This document shows positions 50,910 through 59,116 of a stretch of DNA of 64,000 bases, piece by piece. Under the pieces are notes generated by a model. That model was not told the DNA's origin. It worked only from the letters and a program-made list of their open reading frames with translations, and did no database searches. The DNA comes from a virus, in the IMG/VR virus record IMGVR_UViG_3300042988_001121, positions 62,001-126,000 of that record, one strand, 5' to 3'. The position numbers and the translations under genes are program-made. Each line of letters opens with the position of its first letter. Position 1 is the first letter of the stretch.

Positions 50910-51233
50910 TTATTTCATTTCTTGCCGATTTTGTAGGCGCATTTCAATGTCAGCCACTGTATCTAATGCATCCGACACCGAGATTGTGTGACCAGATGCC
51001 GCAATCAGATGCACCACTGCCCGTAACCGTTCGCTTTGTAAAGTTGTCTCGGTATGCTTATTCAGATAATGTCGATATGCTTCTCGCATCTCTTTTGAAT
51101 TTGTAGCAACACTGGCGTCCAGTTCATTACATCGATTCATGAACTGATTTACTTGCCGTTCGAAATCGTTATTAACTAAAGCAACAAAATTATTGAGCTT
51201 TTCGTTCAGTTCACTCATTGTGATTGGTTCCAT
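50910..51233 (-). CDS. Helical coiled-coil protein (107 aa)
   Basis: ATG 51233 with AAGGA 7 nt upstream, starting 12 bases after the NadV gene stop. Long amphipathic helices (SELNEKLNNFVALVNNDFER, RHYLNKHTETTLQSERLRAV) suggest an antiparallel coil. No family recognised. Confidence 0.62.
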   Translation of the reverse strand: MEPITMSELNEKLNNFVALVNNDFERQVNQFMNRCNELDASVATNSKEMREAYRHYLNKHTETTLQSERLRAVVHLIAASGHTISVSDALDTVADIEMRLQNRQEMK

Positions 51234-51244
51234 TTTATTTCCTT

Positions 51245-52552
51245 TCAAAATTTATTTGCGCGTTCAACGATAGTTGAGAACGATTCATTGACCAATAAAT
51301 CGCCGTTATCGTAGACCTTACGCATCAATGAAGTGATCTGACGACCACCAACAGATTTTTTACCTGAGTCTGTGATAGGGTCTTTAACAGTATCGATCCA
51401 CGTATCACCAACACGAATAGCAGAAGTCTTCTGAGCAAAAGAATAAGTATCTCGATTGACGTTCTGAAGCAACCCACCGCCTGAGCCATAAATCACATTC
51501 TCGGGAGCATAATTGTATGCAGAGATTGCTCTCAACAGCATAGGCATCGTGGTTCGATTGATTCCATCACCCTGAAGAACCCCGACATTGTTGATAACAA
51601 TTTTACCTTTGCTATTAACAGTAAATCCGAATGCCAGTTTCAGTTTCTCCAGAATCCTTGGCAGCACAACAAATGGATCGCCACTATCAGGACGAACCAC
51701 AAACTTACCACCAGAGTTCTTGATAGCTTCAACAAATTCTGGCTCACACAACACGTCTACCTCACGATAAATGTCATATCCATCCATGACCGCCGAAACA
51801 ATGTTTCCGGGACGAAGTAAACTAATCATTCGCTTCAGATACTCTCGCTGACCTTCTTTGCCATAAGAACACTGGACACTGTGTTCACTAGCAAGAACGC
51901 TATAACCCGGCATATCGGCATTGTAGTTATCACGAAGGTACTTCAACGCAACCACATCGTCAGTTCCTTTGAAATAGATCAAGTGAGCAGCGCCACCTAC
52001 TTCGGCGGTTTGACGACTACTGACCCCGCGACTACCGAAGCTGTGCAAAGAGAAAGGAATCATGTCTGTCGCATCTGAATCTCGCTTATAAACAGCTTGA
52101 ATCTGATTGTAGCTGTATAGGTCTTGACTAGCAATAGTGGTTGGATACCAGATAGCCCGTTGCATCGATGTTTCAATGAATGAAGCAATCGAGAAACAAT
52201 CGGCATCATAGCATTCAACTGTTACCAATGGGTTCGATGAATCAACTACCTTGCCTTCAGGAACAGCAAAAATAGTGACAGGAAGATAACCACCATAGAC
52301 AGTAAGAACTTTCTCCCACATTGCGCGATTGAATGACAGTCCATGAGAAACAAGAATAGTCTCTGCCTCGTCAATGTCTTGTTTCGTAATAGGCTTCAGT
52401 AAGTTTTCTTTAATCCATCCCTGTAACCCAAATGGCACAATCTGTTCGTTCTTTTTACGCGCCTGTACGTAAGAAGACATTGCATTGGTTCCCTCGGGAT
52501 ACATCGCGAAGTGACTATTTTTATAACTGTCGGCATCAAGAATAATGTTCAT
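51245..52552 (-). CDS. nadV: Nicotinamide phosphoribosyltransferase NadV
   Basis: 435 aa. Converts nicotinamide plus PRPP to NMN. Type II PRTase features of the Nampt family: start DADSYKNSHFAMYPEG, the SLHSFGSRGVSS segment, MDGYDIYREVD, and FVVRPDSGDP, plus GSGGGLLQNVNRDT near the PRPP/phosphate site. Ends before a 12-base gap to the coiled-coil gene. With NadM immediately upstream it forms a two-step NAD salvage pathway from nicotinamide. Confidence 0.95.
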   Translation of the reverse strand: MNIILDADSYKNSHFAMYPEGTNAMSSYVQARKKNEQIVPFGLQGWIKENLLKPITKQDIDEAETILVSHGLSFNRAMWEKVLTVYGGYLPVTIFAVPEGKVVDSSNPLVTVECYDADCFSIASFIETSMQRAIWYPTTIASQDLYSYNQIQAVYKRDSDATDMIPFSLHSFGSRGVSSRQTAEVGGAAHLIYFKGTDDVVALKYLRDNYNADMPGYSVLASEHSVQCSYGKEGQREYLKRMISLLRPGNIVSAVMDGYDIYREVDVLCEPEFVEAIKNSGGKFVVRPDSGDPFVVLPRILEKLKLAFGFTVNSKGKIVINNVGVLQGDGINRTTMPMLLRAISAYNYAPENVIYGSGGGLLQNVNRDTYSFAQKTSAIRVGDTWIDTVKDPITDSGKKSVGGRQITSLMRKVYDNGDLLVNESFSTIVERANKF

Positions 52553-52568
52553 TTTTAACTCCTAAAAA

Positions 52569-53561
52569 TTACGCCATTGAAACGTATGCAGGAACTGGCG
52601 TGACGTTCAGCATCATACTTAAAATGTGTTTGTGATCATCGAACAATGGATAGTTGTTGATTGCATCTTTTACTGATACCCAACGTGTCTCGGCAGCGTC
52701 ATCACATCCATTTGCGCGAGGCAATGACCCATCTTTATCCAATTCAATTTTAAACATAACTACCAATGAATTGCGAGGGATACCAATCGATCGTTTCGGA
52801 TTATCGAACATTTTAGTTGAAACGACTGACCCACGAATAACTTTTTCAGGAACTCGGAGATTAGTTTCCTCGAATAGTTCGCGTACCGCACAATCAAAGA
52901 ATGTCTCGTTACGGTTCTTGAATCCTCCGGGAAGCGCCCATGTACCTGCACCGGGAGCAAATTTACGTTTAATCAGAAGAACATGACCTGCACACAGAAC
53001 CAATGCATCGGAGCAATTGAAATTCAATGTCTCGGGAAAAGGATAATCAGCAAAAAGTTCTTTTTCCTTCTGATAGAATTTCCAGTCGTCCATTACCGAT
53101 GAAGGCATATTATGGTCATTACTCATGAACATGGCAGTTCGTATATCGGTCGCCGAGCGACCATTCATTTGCTGATGAAGACCCTGAAACTTATAACCGG
53201 GGAACCAGTTCAGGTAGTCATTACCTTCTTTCATGTGCCCAAGAATAACAACTTCATCGCCTTCTTGATTATATTCATCGATTGTACGCTGAACATCTGC
53301 GATCCACTGTGTATCCGAATAGAGATAATCATTCAATGGCGCGATTTCTACTTCAATGTCGATTGAATGTGCGAAGTTTCGTATAGTGTTCTTACGTTCC
53401 GAGTAAGTCCAAGGATTTTTGACAGTTCGGGCGCTATTAGCAGAACCGACCAGAATAAGGATGCGATCAACCAAGGTTGATACTTGTTGAATCATTTTCC
53501 GATGACCATCGTGCAATGGCTGGAAACGACCGATAATAATACCAAGTTTTGCTTTTGACAT
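52569..53561 (-). CDS. nadM: Bifunctional NMN adenylyltransferase / Nudix hydrolase
   Basis: 330 aa. N-terminal nucleotidyltransferase domain with GRFQPLHDGH (residues 11-20) and a C-terminal ISxxxR-like ATP motif region (NGRSATDIR); C-terminal Nudix domain with GGFKNRNETFFDCAVRELFE then ETNL (Nudix box complete). Makes NAD from NMN and ATP; the Nudix part may hydrolyse ADP-ribose, recycling NAD breakdown products. 16-base gap to NadV, same transcript. Possible counter-measure to host NAD-depleting defence. Confidence 0.94.
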   Translation of the reverse strand: MSKAKLGIIIGRFQPLHDGHRKMIQQVSTLVDRILILVGSANSARTVKNPWTYSERKNTIRNFAHSIDIEVEIAPLNDYLYSDTQWIADVQRTIDEYNQEGDEVVILGHMKEGNDYLNWFPGYKFQGLHQQMNGRSATDIRTAMFMSNDHNMPSSVMDDWKFYQKEKELFADYPFPETLNFNCSDALVLCAGHVLLIKRKFAPGAGTWALPGGFKNRNETFFDCAVRELFEETNLRVPEKVIRGSVVSTKMFDNPKRSIGIPRNSLVVMFKIELDKDGSLPRANGCDDAAETRWVSVKDAINNYPLFDDHKHILSMMLNVTPVPAYVSMA

Positions 53562-53596
53562 TTTAACTCCTAATTTGTCTTGATTTATTTATTGTA

Positions 53597-54142
53597 TCAC
53601 AGAAACTGATTCGGAATTTCACGAGAACCAAATTTTCCTGCCCATGATGCGATGTGTTGCTTTTCTTTTCGATAATAGTTCCAGTAAGACTCGACCGAAC
53701 TGTTTTTCACAACACAGTGCCCCGGCATTGCAGGAGTAGGTTCAGTAAATTTAGCCAGACTAATTTTAGTTGGTGCATTTTTCAGAACATCGTATAGTTC
53801 ACGACACTTGTGAATTCTACCATAACGATAAGTGTATTCTTCATTCAGGGCAACGAAAAGTGAGTAAAGCCAATCGTAATTTTCTTTTGATTGTCTTACC
53901 CACACGGTGCTAGGATGATTAACATGAGTTGACTTGTAGACCCTAGAATTACGATGATCAAATAAAACCCATTGCTTTGTTCTTCGACCAGAATCACTCA
54001 TGACAATTCTTTCCTCTCCATCAATGACACGATGGGCAGTGGAAAGTAATTGTGCGTACTCTGTGATCATTTTTATGCAATGCTTAGAAACGTGATACCG
54101 AGCCGCTTTGACTGGATCATTGTCAAGGTAGAAGATGTTCAT
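53597..54142 (-). CDS. Conserved phage protein, DDPxKAARYHxxKHxxKM family
   Basis: 181 aa from ATG 54142. Begins MNIFYLDNDPVKAARYHVSK, continues IKMITEYAQLLSTAHRV, and has NHPSTVWVRQSKENYDWLYS and MPGHCVVKNSSVESYWNYYR. This family is frequent in T4-like phages of aquatic bacteria. Conserved His and Trp suggest an enzyme, function unknown to me. Overlaps the preceding gene by 20 bases. Confidence 0.72.
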   Translation of the reverse strand: MNIFYLDNDPVKAARYHVSKHCIKMITEYAQLLSTAHRVIDGEERIVMSDSGRRTKQWVLFDHRNSRVYKSTHVNHPSTVWVRQSKENYDWLYSLFVALNEEYTYRYGRIHKCRELYDVLKNAPTKISLAKFTEPTPAMPGHCVVKNSSVESYWNYYRKEKQHIASWAGKFGSREIPNQFL

Positions 54143-54362
54143 GATGCTGTTTTGCAACGGTTTTGTATTTCCGAATTGTTTCCACTAAATCAAATGCTGA
54201 TTCTAACAAAGATTCTTTGATGTAGATTGTTGCTTGACCACCACGAACATCATCTGCCTCGTTAATTATTCGTTTGAGCAGGTGATATAGATTGTCGCGT
54301 TGATGCAGGATGGTTTCGTAGTCAACCATGCCACTATCACGGGTATCAACATTTGAATTCAT
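54123..54362 (-). CDS. Hypothetical 79-aa protein
   Basis: ATG 54362 with GAAAGG upstream. Helical (DYETILHQRDNLYHLLKRII, then ESLLESAFDLVETIRKY). Begins just after the 66-aa gene. No family recognised. Confidence 0.6.
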   Translation of the reverse strand: MNSNVDTRDSGMVDYETILHQRDNLYHLLKRIINEADDVRGGQATIYIKESLLESAFDLVETIRKYKTVAKQHHEHLLP

Positions 54363-54363
54363 G

Positions 54364-54564
54364 TTAAACCTTTCCTGCGTAGTCGGCACGCATGTACCAA
54401 TCAGGTGCAACATCTTGGTTGTTTCTTGAATTGTATTGCCGACAGAATTGCCGGGCAGATTCTTCGCTATCGAAGTATTTTACTTCGTCAACTTTCTGAC
54501 CCCAACCACGCTCTGACTCAATTATTTCTACTTTGTAGATGTTTCCGATTTTGATTTCTGCCAT
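54364..54564 (-). CDS. Hypothetical 66-aa protein
   Basis: ATG 54564 with AGGAGTTAATC ribosome-binding leader and class I early promoter. Contains W and Y residues (GWGQKVDEVKYFDSEESA, DWYMRADYAGKV). Small alpha/beta fold. No family recognised. Confidence 0.65.
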   Translation of the reverse strand: MAEIKIGNIYKVEIIESERGWGQKVDEVKYFDSEESARQFCRQYNSRNNQDVAPDWYMRADYAGKV

Positions 54565-54589
54565 GATTAACTCCTGTTTTGTTGAATCA

Positions 54590-54618
54590 ATTATAACACA
54601 GGAAAAATTACGTGTAGA
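54590..54618 (-). promoter_or_regulatory. Early promoter copy
   Basis: TCTACA, 17-nt spacer, TATAAT, class I leader. Confidence 0.88.
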
Positions 54619-54623
54619 TTATT

Positions 54624-54815
54624 TTATTCAAACTTCTCACTTGGGTTGTATCTTCGCTTCATTCTCCAAAAAGTTCTCATCATGCAGCATGCAGGCGTTC
54701 TGTGCTGGCTTTGTGTGCCAATATGCAACCGTCCGTTATAAAACTTGCAAAATGGCTTTGGTTTTGGCAGCTTTTGCAGTAGATTGCTGGCGTATCGTTC
54801 ATAAGCTGGCGTCAT
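54624..54815 (-). CDS. Small basic protein (63 aa), end of foreign cassette
   Basis: ATG 54815 overlaps the HTH gene stop (ATGA). Basic and Cys/His-containing (KPFCKFYNGRLH, TPACCMMRTFWRMKRR). Last member of the coupled cassette that runs from 57258. Possibly nucleic-acid binding. Confidence 0.6.
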   Translation of the reverse strand: MTPAYERYASNLLQKLPKPKPFCKFYNGRLHIGTQSQHRTPACCMMRTFWRMKRRYNPSEKFE

Positions 54816-55069
54816 TTACTTTCCTTCAAAACCTCGTTGATTTCCTCGATACCTTTGTCGCCCATGCACTGAAAAAGGCACATTGCAGGGACTCCGTACT
54901 CAAAGCATTTGCTGGCTTGCGATAAGGTCAACCCTCTTTTGCCGTGTACAAATTCGCTGTAATGGCTCTGTGATATTCCAATGACCTTTGCCCATTGCCG
55001 CTGTGTAAGCATGTATTGGTCACGTCTGAATTCCACTGCGTCGATGATTGATGGTAGCCCCACATTCAT
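54812..55069 (-). CDS. XRE-type helix-turn-helix protein
   Basis: 85 aa. LTQRQWAKVIGISQSHYSEF is a lambda-Cro/XRE helix-turn-helix, followed by VHGKRGLTLSQASKCFEYG. Probably a DNA-binding regulator of the cassette or of host genes. GGAGG is close to the start, coupled to the gene upstream. Confidence 0.78.
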   Translation of the reverse strand: MNVGLPSIIDAVEFRRDQYMLTQRQWAKVIGISQSHYSEFVHGKRGLTLSQASKCFEYGVPAMCLFQCMGDKGIEEINEVLKESK

Positions 55070-55377
55070 CCTCCAGTCGCTTTTGCAATTACCACTGCTA
55101 GACCTTTACCTTGAATGAGCCAAGTAAATTCTTCGATAGGTATCACTGCGTCTGTGCTGTTTGCCCACCTATCAAAGTCAGCACTCGGACAAGACACATC
55201 AACATCCCATGTAGTCCCAAAATGAAACCGAAAAAGCCTGCTACCTTTTTTGGCGATGCAGCACCCTTTCCCATAAAAGTCTCTTGATACTTTAAATCCA
55301 TGTCTTTTTAGGAATGTCTTAAACGCTGCTCGCTTTTTAAATTTAGGGTGAGAGAACGTCCACTTGATTCTTCTCAT
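55066..55377 (-). CDS. Hypothetical basic protein (103 aa)
   Basis: ATG 55377 overlaps the preceding stop (TGATG). Basic N-terminus (RRIKWTFSHPKFKKRAAFKT), a beta middle (RLFRFHFGTTWDVDVSC) and an end AVVIAKATGG that mirrors the AIAKATGE endings of the two MSHT proteins, which suggests shared ancestry or recombination at the gene ends. Confidence 0.62.
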   Translation of the reverse strand: MRRIKWTFSHPKFKKRAAFKTFLKRHGFKVSRDFYGKGCCIAKKGSRLFRFHFGTTWDVDVSCPSADFDRWANSTDAVIPIEEFTWLIQGKGLAVVIAKATGG

Positions 55378-55670
55378 CAAGACTCTCCAGTCGCTTTTGC
55401 GATTGCTGCACGAGCCATAAACGCAAAATGGTTTATTGTTGTGGTGCTGTACGTAACTGCACCATCAGTCGAAGACTGTTCGACATGAACGTAGTCAGAA
55501 AAAGATTTAAGCGCCTCCAGTAAATCAGGTGCTGCTGCAATTAGTCGTGCATTGGCTGGTGATGGGTCTGTCACAAAGTCGCAGATAAACTTCTCGTCTG
55601 CACCAAAAAGGTATCCGACCTCATACTCGCAATCAGGCACAAATTTCCAAGGTGCTGGTGTGTGGCTCAT
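55377..55670 (-). CDS. MSHTPxPW family protein, copy A
   Basis: 97 aa. Begins MSHTPAPWKF, has PSPANARLIAAAPDLLEALK and ends ARAAIAKATGES. This family is common in phages and prophages of Proteobacteria, function unknown. ATGA overlap with the 46-aa gene upstream. Paralogue of copy B at 56288-56695. Confidence 0.8.
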   Translation of the reverse strand: MSHTPAPWKFVPDCEYEVGYLFGADEKFICDFVTDPSPANARLIAAAPDLLEALKSFSDYVHVEQSSTDGAVTYSTTTINHFAFMARAAIAKATGES

Positions 55671-55807
55671 TTCATTTCTCCACGTATCTTGTTGTAAATC
55701 TCGTCGGCAGTCGAGCCTCTTTCCTCGCAATGACTTATAAATTCAGTCCAATTTGCACCAAGAAAATCCAGTAGTACATTTATCTCAAATTCATCCAATT
55801 CAGTCAT
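55667..55807 (-). CDS. Small acidic protein (46 aa)
   Basis: ATG 55807 preceded by GGAGAAATGA. Sequence MTELDEFEINVLLDFLGANW then an acidic helix. Ends in ATGA overlap with MSHT copy A. It has no recognised family but fits the cassette coupling perfectly. Confidence 0.58.
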   Translation of the reverse strand: MTELDEFEINVLLDFLGANWTEFISHCEERGSTADEIYNKIRGEMK

Positions 55808-55819
55808 TTCATTTCTCCG

Positions 55820-55837
55820 TCAGAATGTGTGGCTCAT
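55820..55837 (-). pseudogene. Remnant start of a third MSHT gene
   Basis: Five-codon frame MSHTF followed by TGA, overlapping the stop of the copy A MTAETKHDC gene by ATGA exactly as MSHT copy B overlaps the copy B gene. Best read as the deleted remains of an MSHT family gene. Confidence 0.5.
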
Positions 55838-56040
55838 AATTCCACCCCGCACATAGGGCAGTATGTGGCGAAGACTTGCACTGCATTTGACCTTGCTTTT
55901 GGATGCACCTTGCACGTAGCCAGCAATATGCGCTCTTTGTCATCGCTACCTAGACTAATTGTGTCCATCAATCTAGTGTTATATGGTTTTAAAAGCTCAT
56001 TGAGCTTTGCTACACAGTCGTGTTTTGTTTCTGCTGTCAT
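55834..56040 (-). CDS. MTAETKHDC family protein, copy A
   Basis: 68 aa. Start MTAETKHDCVAKLNELLKPY and end ATYCPMCGVEL with a C-x-x-C zinc knuckle; a single C-x-x-C suggests dimer or incomplete zinc site. Paralogue of copy B. ATGA overlap with the gene upstream. Confidence 0.75.
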   Translation of the reverse strand: MTAETKHDCVAKLNELLKPYNTRLMDTISLGSDDKERILLATCKVHPKARSNAVQVFATYCPMCGVEL

Positions 56041-56291
56041 TTCATGTCTCTTTCAGACTCTTTGATAACGGCTTCCATTTGCACGAAGGCTCTCAAATAC
56101 CCTTCAGCCTCAATCATTCCGGCTGAAAGACCTTGCTGCTTATAGTCATCATATAAAGCGCGAGCATTTTCAACGCCACTTAAAATGTCATGTTTAATCC
56201 ACTCATAGGACTCAATCGTTTTCTTTGCTTTTTCCAGCAAAGGAGGCTCTTTGTAATACGTGATGCCGTTAACTGTTATTGAGTTACTCAT
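56037..56291 (-). CDS. Hypothetical 84-aa protein
   Basis: MSNSITVNGITYYKEPPLLE then long helices (AKKTIESYEWIKHDIL, AEGYLRAFVQMEAVIKE). Coupled at both ends. No family recognised. Confidence 0.62.
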   Translation of the reverse strand: MSNSITVNGITYYKEPPLLEKAKKTIESYEWIKHDILSGVENARALYDDYKQQGLSAGMIEAEGYLRAFVQMEAVIKESERDMK

Positions 56292-56695
56292 TTCATTTCT
56301 CCAGTCGCTTTTGTGATTGCTGCGCGTAATGTTTTAATGGCGTCTAAATCTTGTTCGTCTGCTCCGAAAAACTCGCCATATGAGTTCAATCTAGATAGAG
56401 CAAGCATTGCCGCCTCTAGCAACTCAGGTGCTGCTGCAATTAAGCGTGCATTGGCAAGAGCTGTCTCTTTGTGCTTTTCTTCGTCATCATCGAAGTCATA
56501 GCAATCCGTATCAATGTCGCATATATGTGCTGTATGTCCTTTGAGATGGCTTCGTGTGCATTCGCGCGGATTTCCGGCATAAACGCCATGCTGACTTTCA
56601 TATAGCAGCTTATTGGTTATTTCATCTGATGAGAGAAGTTCTCGCTGCATCGCTAATTCCTTCCAGATATACCAAGGCCCAGGTGTGTGGCTCAT
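56288..56695 (-). CDS. MSHTPxPW family protein, copy B
   Basis: 135 aa. MSHTPGPWYIW start, internal acidic insert (CDIDTDCYDFDDDEEK), then LANARLIAAAPELLEAAMLA and end AAITKATGEM. Longer than copy A because of the central insert with His/Cys. ATGA overlap with MTAETKHDC copy B. Confidence 0.8.
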   Translation of the reverse strand: MSHTPGPWYIWKELAMQRELLSSDEITNKLLYESQHGVYAGNPRECTRSHLKGHTAHICDIDTDCYDFDDDEEKHKETALANARLIAAAPELLEAAMLALSRLNSYGEFFGADEQDLDAIKTLRAAITKATGEMK

Positions 56696-56892
56696 AATTT
56701 CACCCCGCACATAGGGCAGTAAGTGGCGAAGAATATTACGGGCTTTTTCTTAATGGCTGAATCCGCTTTTTCCGTAGTAACCGCAATTCGATCTCTGCCA
56801 TCCATAGTGATGAAAGATGTCAATCGCGTGTTGTGCTTTTTAAGTAATTCATTGATGCGCTCTACGCAGTCGTGTTTTGTTTCTGCTGTCAT
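56692..56892 (-). CDS. MTAETKHDC family protein, copy B
   Basis: 66 aa from ATG 56892 (GGAGAAATGA upstream). MTAETKHDCVERINELLKKH and FFATYCPMCGVKL. About half identical to copy A, including the gene junctions. Confidence 0.75.
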   Translation of the reverse strand: MTAETKHDCVERINELLKKHNTRLTSFITMDGRDRIAVTTEKADSAIKKKPVIFFATYCPMCGVKL

Positions 56893-57092
56893 TTCATTTC
56901 TCCTTTGGGTACGCAAACCATCTTCAACCCTTTTGCCAATTTTTTGGCTTCAATTGACGCAAATTGGCATGCTTTGAGCGAGTCGAATTCCTGCGTAGTA
57001 ATGGCGTATGACCTGTATGTGCTTGGGTATGCTGCGGCGTCCGTCTGTCCTGCGGATACCGCCCAAGACATAATGAGAATCCATGCTGTCAT
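56889..57092 (-). CDS. Small protein with signal peptide (67 aa)
   Basis: ATG 57092. Short hydrophobic N-terminus (MTAWILIMSWAVSAGQTDA) fits a Sec signal. Mature part has a YPSTYRSYAITTQEFDSLKA segment and two Cys. ATGA overlap with copy B. Function unknown. Confidence 0.6.
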   Translation of the reverse strand: MTAWILIMSWAVSAGQTDAAAYPSTYRSYAITTQEFDSLKACQFASIEAKKLAKGLKMVCVPKGEMK

Positions 57093-57093
57093 T

Positions 57094-57258
57094 TCATTTC
57101 TCCTTATTAATAGTTGATGGTGGCAGGCGCTGATCTCCTGCATGACCTTTTAGCCGTTTATGACCGCTTACAAAAAGGACGGTATTACGCAAGACAAGGT
57201 AGCTACTCCCTGCGTAGTCAAACTTTTGTCCCTGTGCATCAGCCTGCACATTCACCAT
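57094..57258 (-). CDS. Small basic protein (54 aa)
   Basis: ATG 57258. MVNVQADAQGQKFDYAGSSY then LVLRNTVLFVSGHKRLKGHA. Ends in front of the next gene's GGAG. No good Shine-Dalgarno. Upstream, 57259-57377 holds no convincing gene, but has a GC-rich hairpin CCTCGC/GCGAGG (57353-57368) without a T-run. Confidence 0.5.
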   Translation of the reverse strand: MVNVQADAQGQKFDYAGSSYLVLRNTVLFVSGHKRLKGHAGDQRLPPSTINKEK

Positions 57259-57377
57259 CAGGTGTGATGACTGCTTACTTTCTCCGCGTTTTTGTGTGAT
57301 TCGAGTACGACCACCGCATCACAGATTTCGACCAGTCATCACGCCTGATAGCCCTCGCCGGAGCGAGGACGTATTAC

Positions 57378-57764
57378 TTATTCCTGCTTAATCGGACACA
57401 TGGCTTTGCCCCATGCAATGGCGTCTTCTTTGGTGAGGAAAAAAAGTCCGCGCTTCTGGTGTTGTTTGTCACAGCAGTCATCTATCCAATGGGTCATATC
57501 GTAGAAACTAGGTAAACCCGTTGATGGGTAGTAATATGTTTGAGCCATCTCTAGCTTCCCCATATAAGGCGCTGGCAATTCAAAGCCGTTGAAGGTGATG
57601 GTTTCTGGCTTGACTCGATAGTGTTCTTTTCTGTACATCACGTTAGATACCTGATATAGCACTGTGGGCCAGTCTTCATTTATCCAATCACCTTCGCCGT
57701 CTTGCCACTGAATCTGTTTTCCATCTGCAATAGCTTGCAGGATTTCTGCGTATTGGTGTTTCAT
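57378..57764 (-). CDS. Conserved phage protein (128 aa)
   Basis: MKHQYAEILQAIADGKQIQW start, then EHYRVKPETITFNGFELPAP and WIDDCCDKQHQKRGLFFLTK. The pattern (pagination of W-Q.. IKP..I.ING...P.P) is common in small phage proteins of unknown function. Good leader and early promoter upstream. Confidence 0.68.
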   Translation of the reverse strand: MKHQYAEILQAIADGKQIQWQDGEGDWINEDWPTVLYQVSNVMYRKEHYRVKPETITFNGFELPAPYMGKLEMAQTYYYPSTGLPSFYDMTHWIDDCCDKQHQKRGLFFLTKEDAIAWGKAMCPIKQE

Positions 57765-57788
57765 ACCATCTCCTGTTTTGTTGAATCA

Positions 57789-57818
57789 ATTATAACACAA
57801 GTAAAGGTTATGTGTAGA
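57789..57818 (-). promoter_or_regulatory. Early promoter copy
   Basis: TCTACA, 18-nt spacer, TATAAT; transcribes the 57764 gene and the cassette below it. Confidence 0.85.
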
Positions 57819-57878
57819 TTATTTTACGACAAATCTTCTAAAGTAAATTTCTTGTCGTTCACAAATTTCCTTCACGGT

Positions 57879-58460
57879 TCACTTATCGATGCCGAGTGCA
57901 ATCAATTCTTCTTTTGTCAACTTTGCTTTAGCAGAAGCGATGAGAGATGTACGATCCGCTTCTTCGATGGCTGCTTTAAGAATGTGAACAATCTTTTTAA
58001 GGTCAACATCATGAATAGTCGCCTTCTTTTCCTCAACTTCCTTCATCAATTCTTTACAGTAATCATAATTACATTCGTTTGAAGGAACATCAACTACTTT
58101 CTTTCTTTTCTTCGAGGCTTTCTTTATTTCAGTCACAATTTCCACCAAGGGGTGCATAGAGACTTCAAAATTTTCAAAATCGGAACTTGATGACGTTGAA
58201 CTGTCATAAGTGTAGTGGCAAGGTGTTCCTTGGTGATACTGATAATTGCCGCCTTTATATCCAGTAAATGTATCGATCAATGCACACTCAACGTGCTTAA
58301 TGGATTCATCGATAGTCACTTCATCAAAATTAAATGCGACTTCATAATAATACCCTCGGTGGCTGTGAGGGTTAACAGGCAGATCACTCACCCAACTTCC
58401 ACCATAACCGGGAGCAGATTTGATGGTTTTGAGAATTCGAAGAACTTCACCTAATTTCAC
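57879..58460 (-). CDS. Hypothetical 193-aa protein
   Basis: GTG start at 58460 with AGGAGTTGTT upstream. Beta/Gly-rich N-terminal domain (APGYGGSWVSDLPVNPHSHR, GYYYEVAFNF), then a Ser-rich linker and a basic helical C-terminus (EIKKASKKRKKVV, then KAAIEEADRTSLIASAKAKL). Function unknown. Confidence 0.62.
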   Translation of the reverse strand: MKLGEVLRILKTIKSAPGYGGSWVSDLPVNPHSHRGYYYEVAFNFDEVTIDESIKHVECALIDTFTGYKGGNYQYHQGTPCHYTYDSSTSSSSDFENFEVSMHPLVEIVTEIKKASKKRKKVVDVPSNECNYDYCKELMKEVEEKKATIHDVDLKKIVHILKAAIEEADRTSLIASAKAKLTKEELIALGIDK

Positions 58461-58484
58461 AACAACTCCTGTTTTGTTGAATCT

Positions 58485-58513
58485 ATTGTAACACAGACAA
58501 ACTTATGTGTAGA
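58485..58513 (-). promoter_or_regulatory. Early promoter copy
   Basis: TCTACA, 17-nt spacer, TACAAT with class I leader GATTCAACAAAACAGGAG. Confidence 0.88.
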
Positions 58514-58525
58514 TTATTCGGGTTC

Positions 58526-59101
58526 TTATTTCGTCAACTCAGTTATGTCCGTGAATCTACGCGAAACATAACCACAGTTCTTTGTGTAATGTTTATCATT
58601 AGCAATTCGCTTAAACACATCAATTGCCTTTTCATCACGACTGCATGGAAACGATTCTCCGCACGTTCCGCCTTTCCATGAACCTTTATCCTCCCCTATC
58701 TCGTGATTATAAAGCACCTCTAGGTTGATATAGATTTTCTTTTTCAAGAACAAACGAAGGAATTTGAACAGTCCTGTTCCTCGTCTGTATTCGGCATAAG
58801 TCTTGTGGCACTGCGCCTCGATGATGGTTCCATCAAAGTCACGGAACTGGATGACAGTTTTCTTTACTGCGTTCCTTGCAGCTTCCAGCGACTTAAAATC
58901 AATTCTACCGTTCGGAAGATCACTCACATTCGCAAACTGGCTACCATCTTCATTCAGAATCAGACACTTAGTACGATCTTCTTCGACCCACGGAAACTGT
59001 TTACACCAAGATTTCGATCCTTCCTTGCCGCCCCAACTACCATTTTGAATTCCGTAACGTATGTGGATGTAGTTGTCATAAAGGGTCAACGAGTATCGCA
59101 T
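58526..59101 (-). CDS. Hypothetical 191-aa protein
   Basis: ATG 59101 lies at the left boundary of the third TnpB element and has no good Shine-Dalgarno; a stop codon immediately precedes it. Contains GSWGGKEGSKSWCKQFPW and later GSWKGGTCGESFPCSR, an apparent internal repeat of a Gly/Trp/Cys motif, and a basic segment (FKFLRLFLKKKIY). Its native promoter has probably been displaced by the insertion. Confidence 0.62.
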   Translation of the reverse strand: MRYSLTLYDNYIHIRYGIQNGSWGGKEGSKSWCKQFPWVEEDRTKCLILNEDGSQFANVSDLPNGRIDFKSLEAARNAVKKTVIQFRDFDGTIIEAQCHKTYAEYRRGTGLFKFLRLFLKKKIYINLEVLYNHEIGEDKGSWKGGTCGESFPCSRDEKAIDVFKRIANDKHYTKNCGYVSRRFTDITELTK

Positions 59102-59116
59102 CTAAATATGTCTTTC

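Noticed and set aside
53591-53596. Early promoter before the nadM gene
   Set aside because: Only the TACAAT half is present; the -35 position lies in the upstream coding end and does not match TCTACA.
57353-57368. GC-rich hairpin CCTCGC/GCGAGG as terminator
   Set aside because: No T-run on either side in either orientation; kept only as a note.
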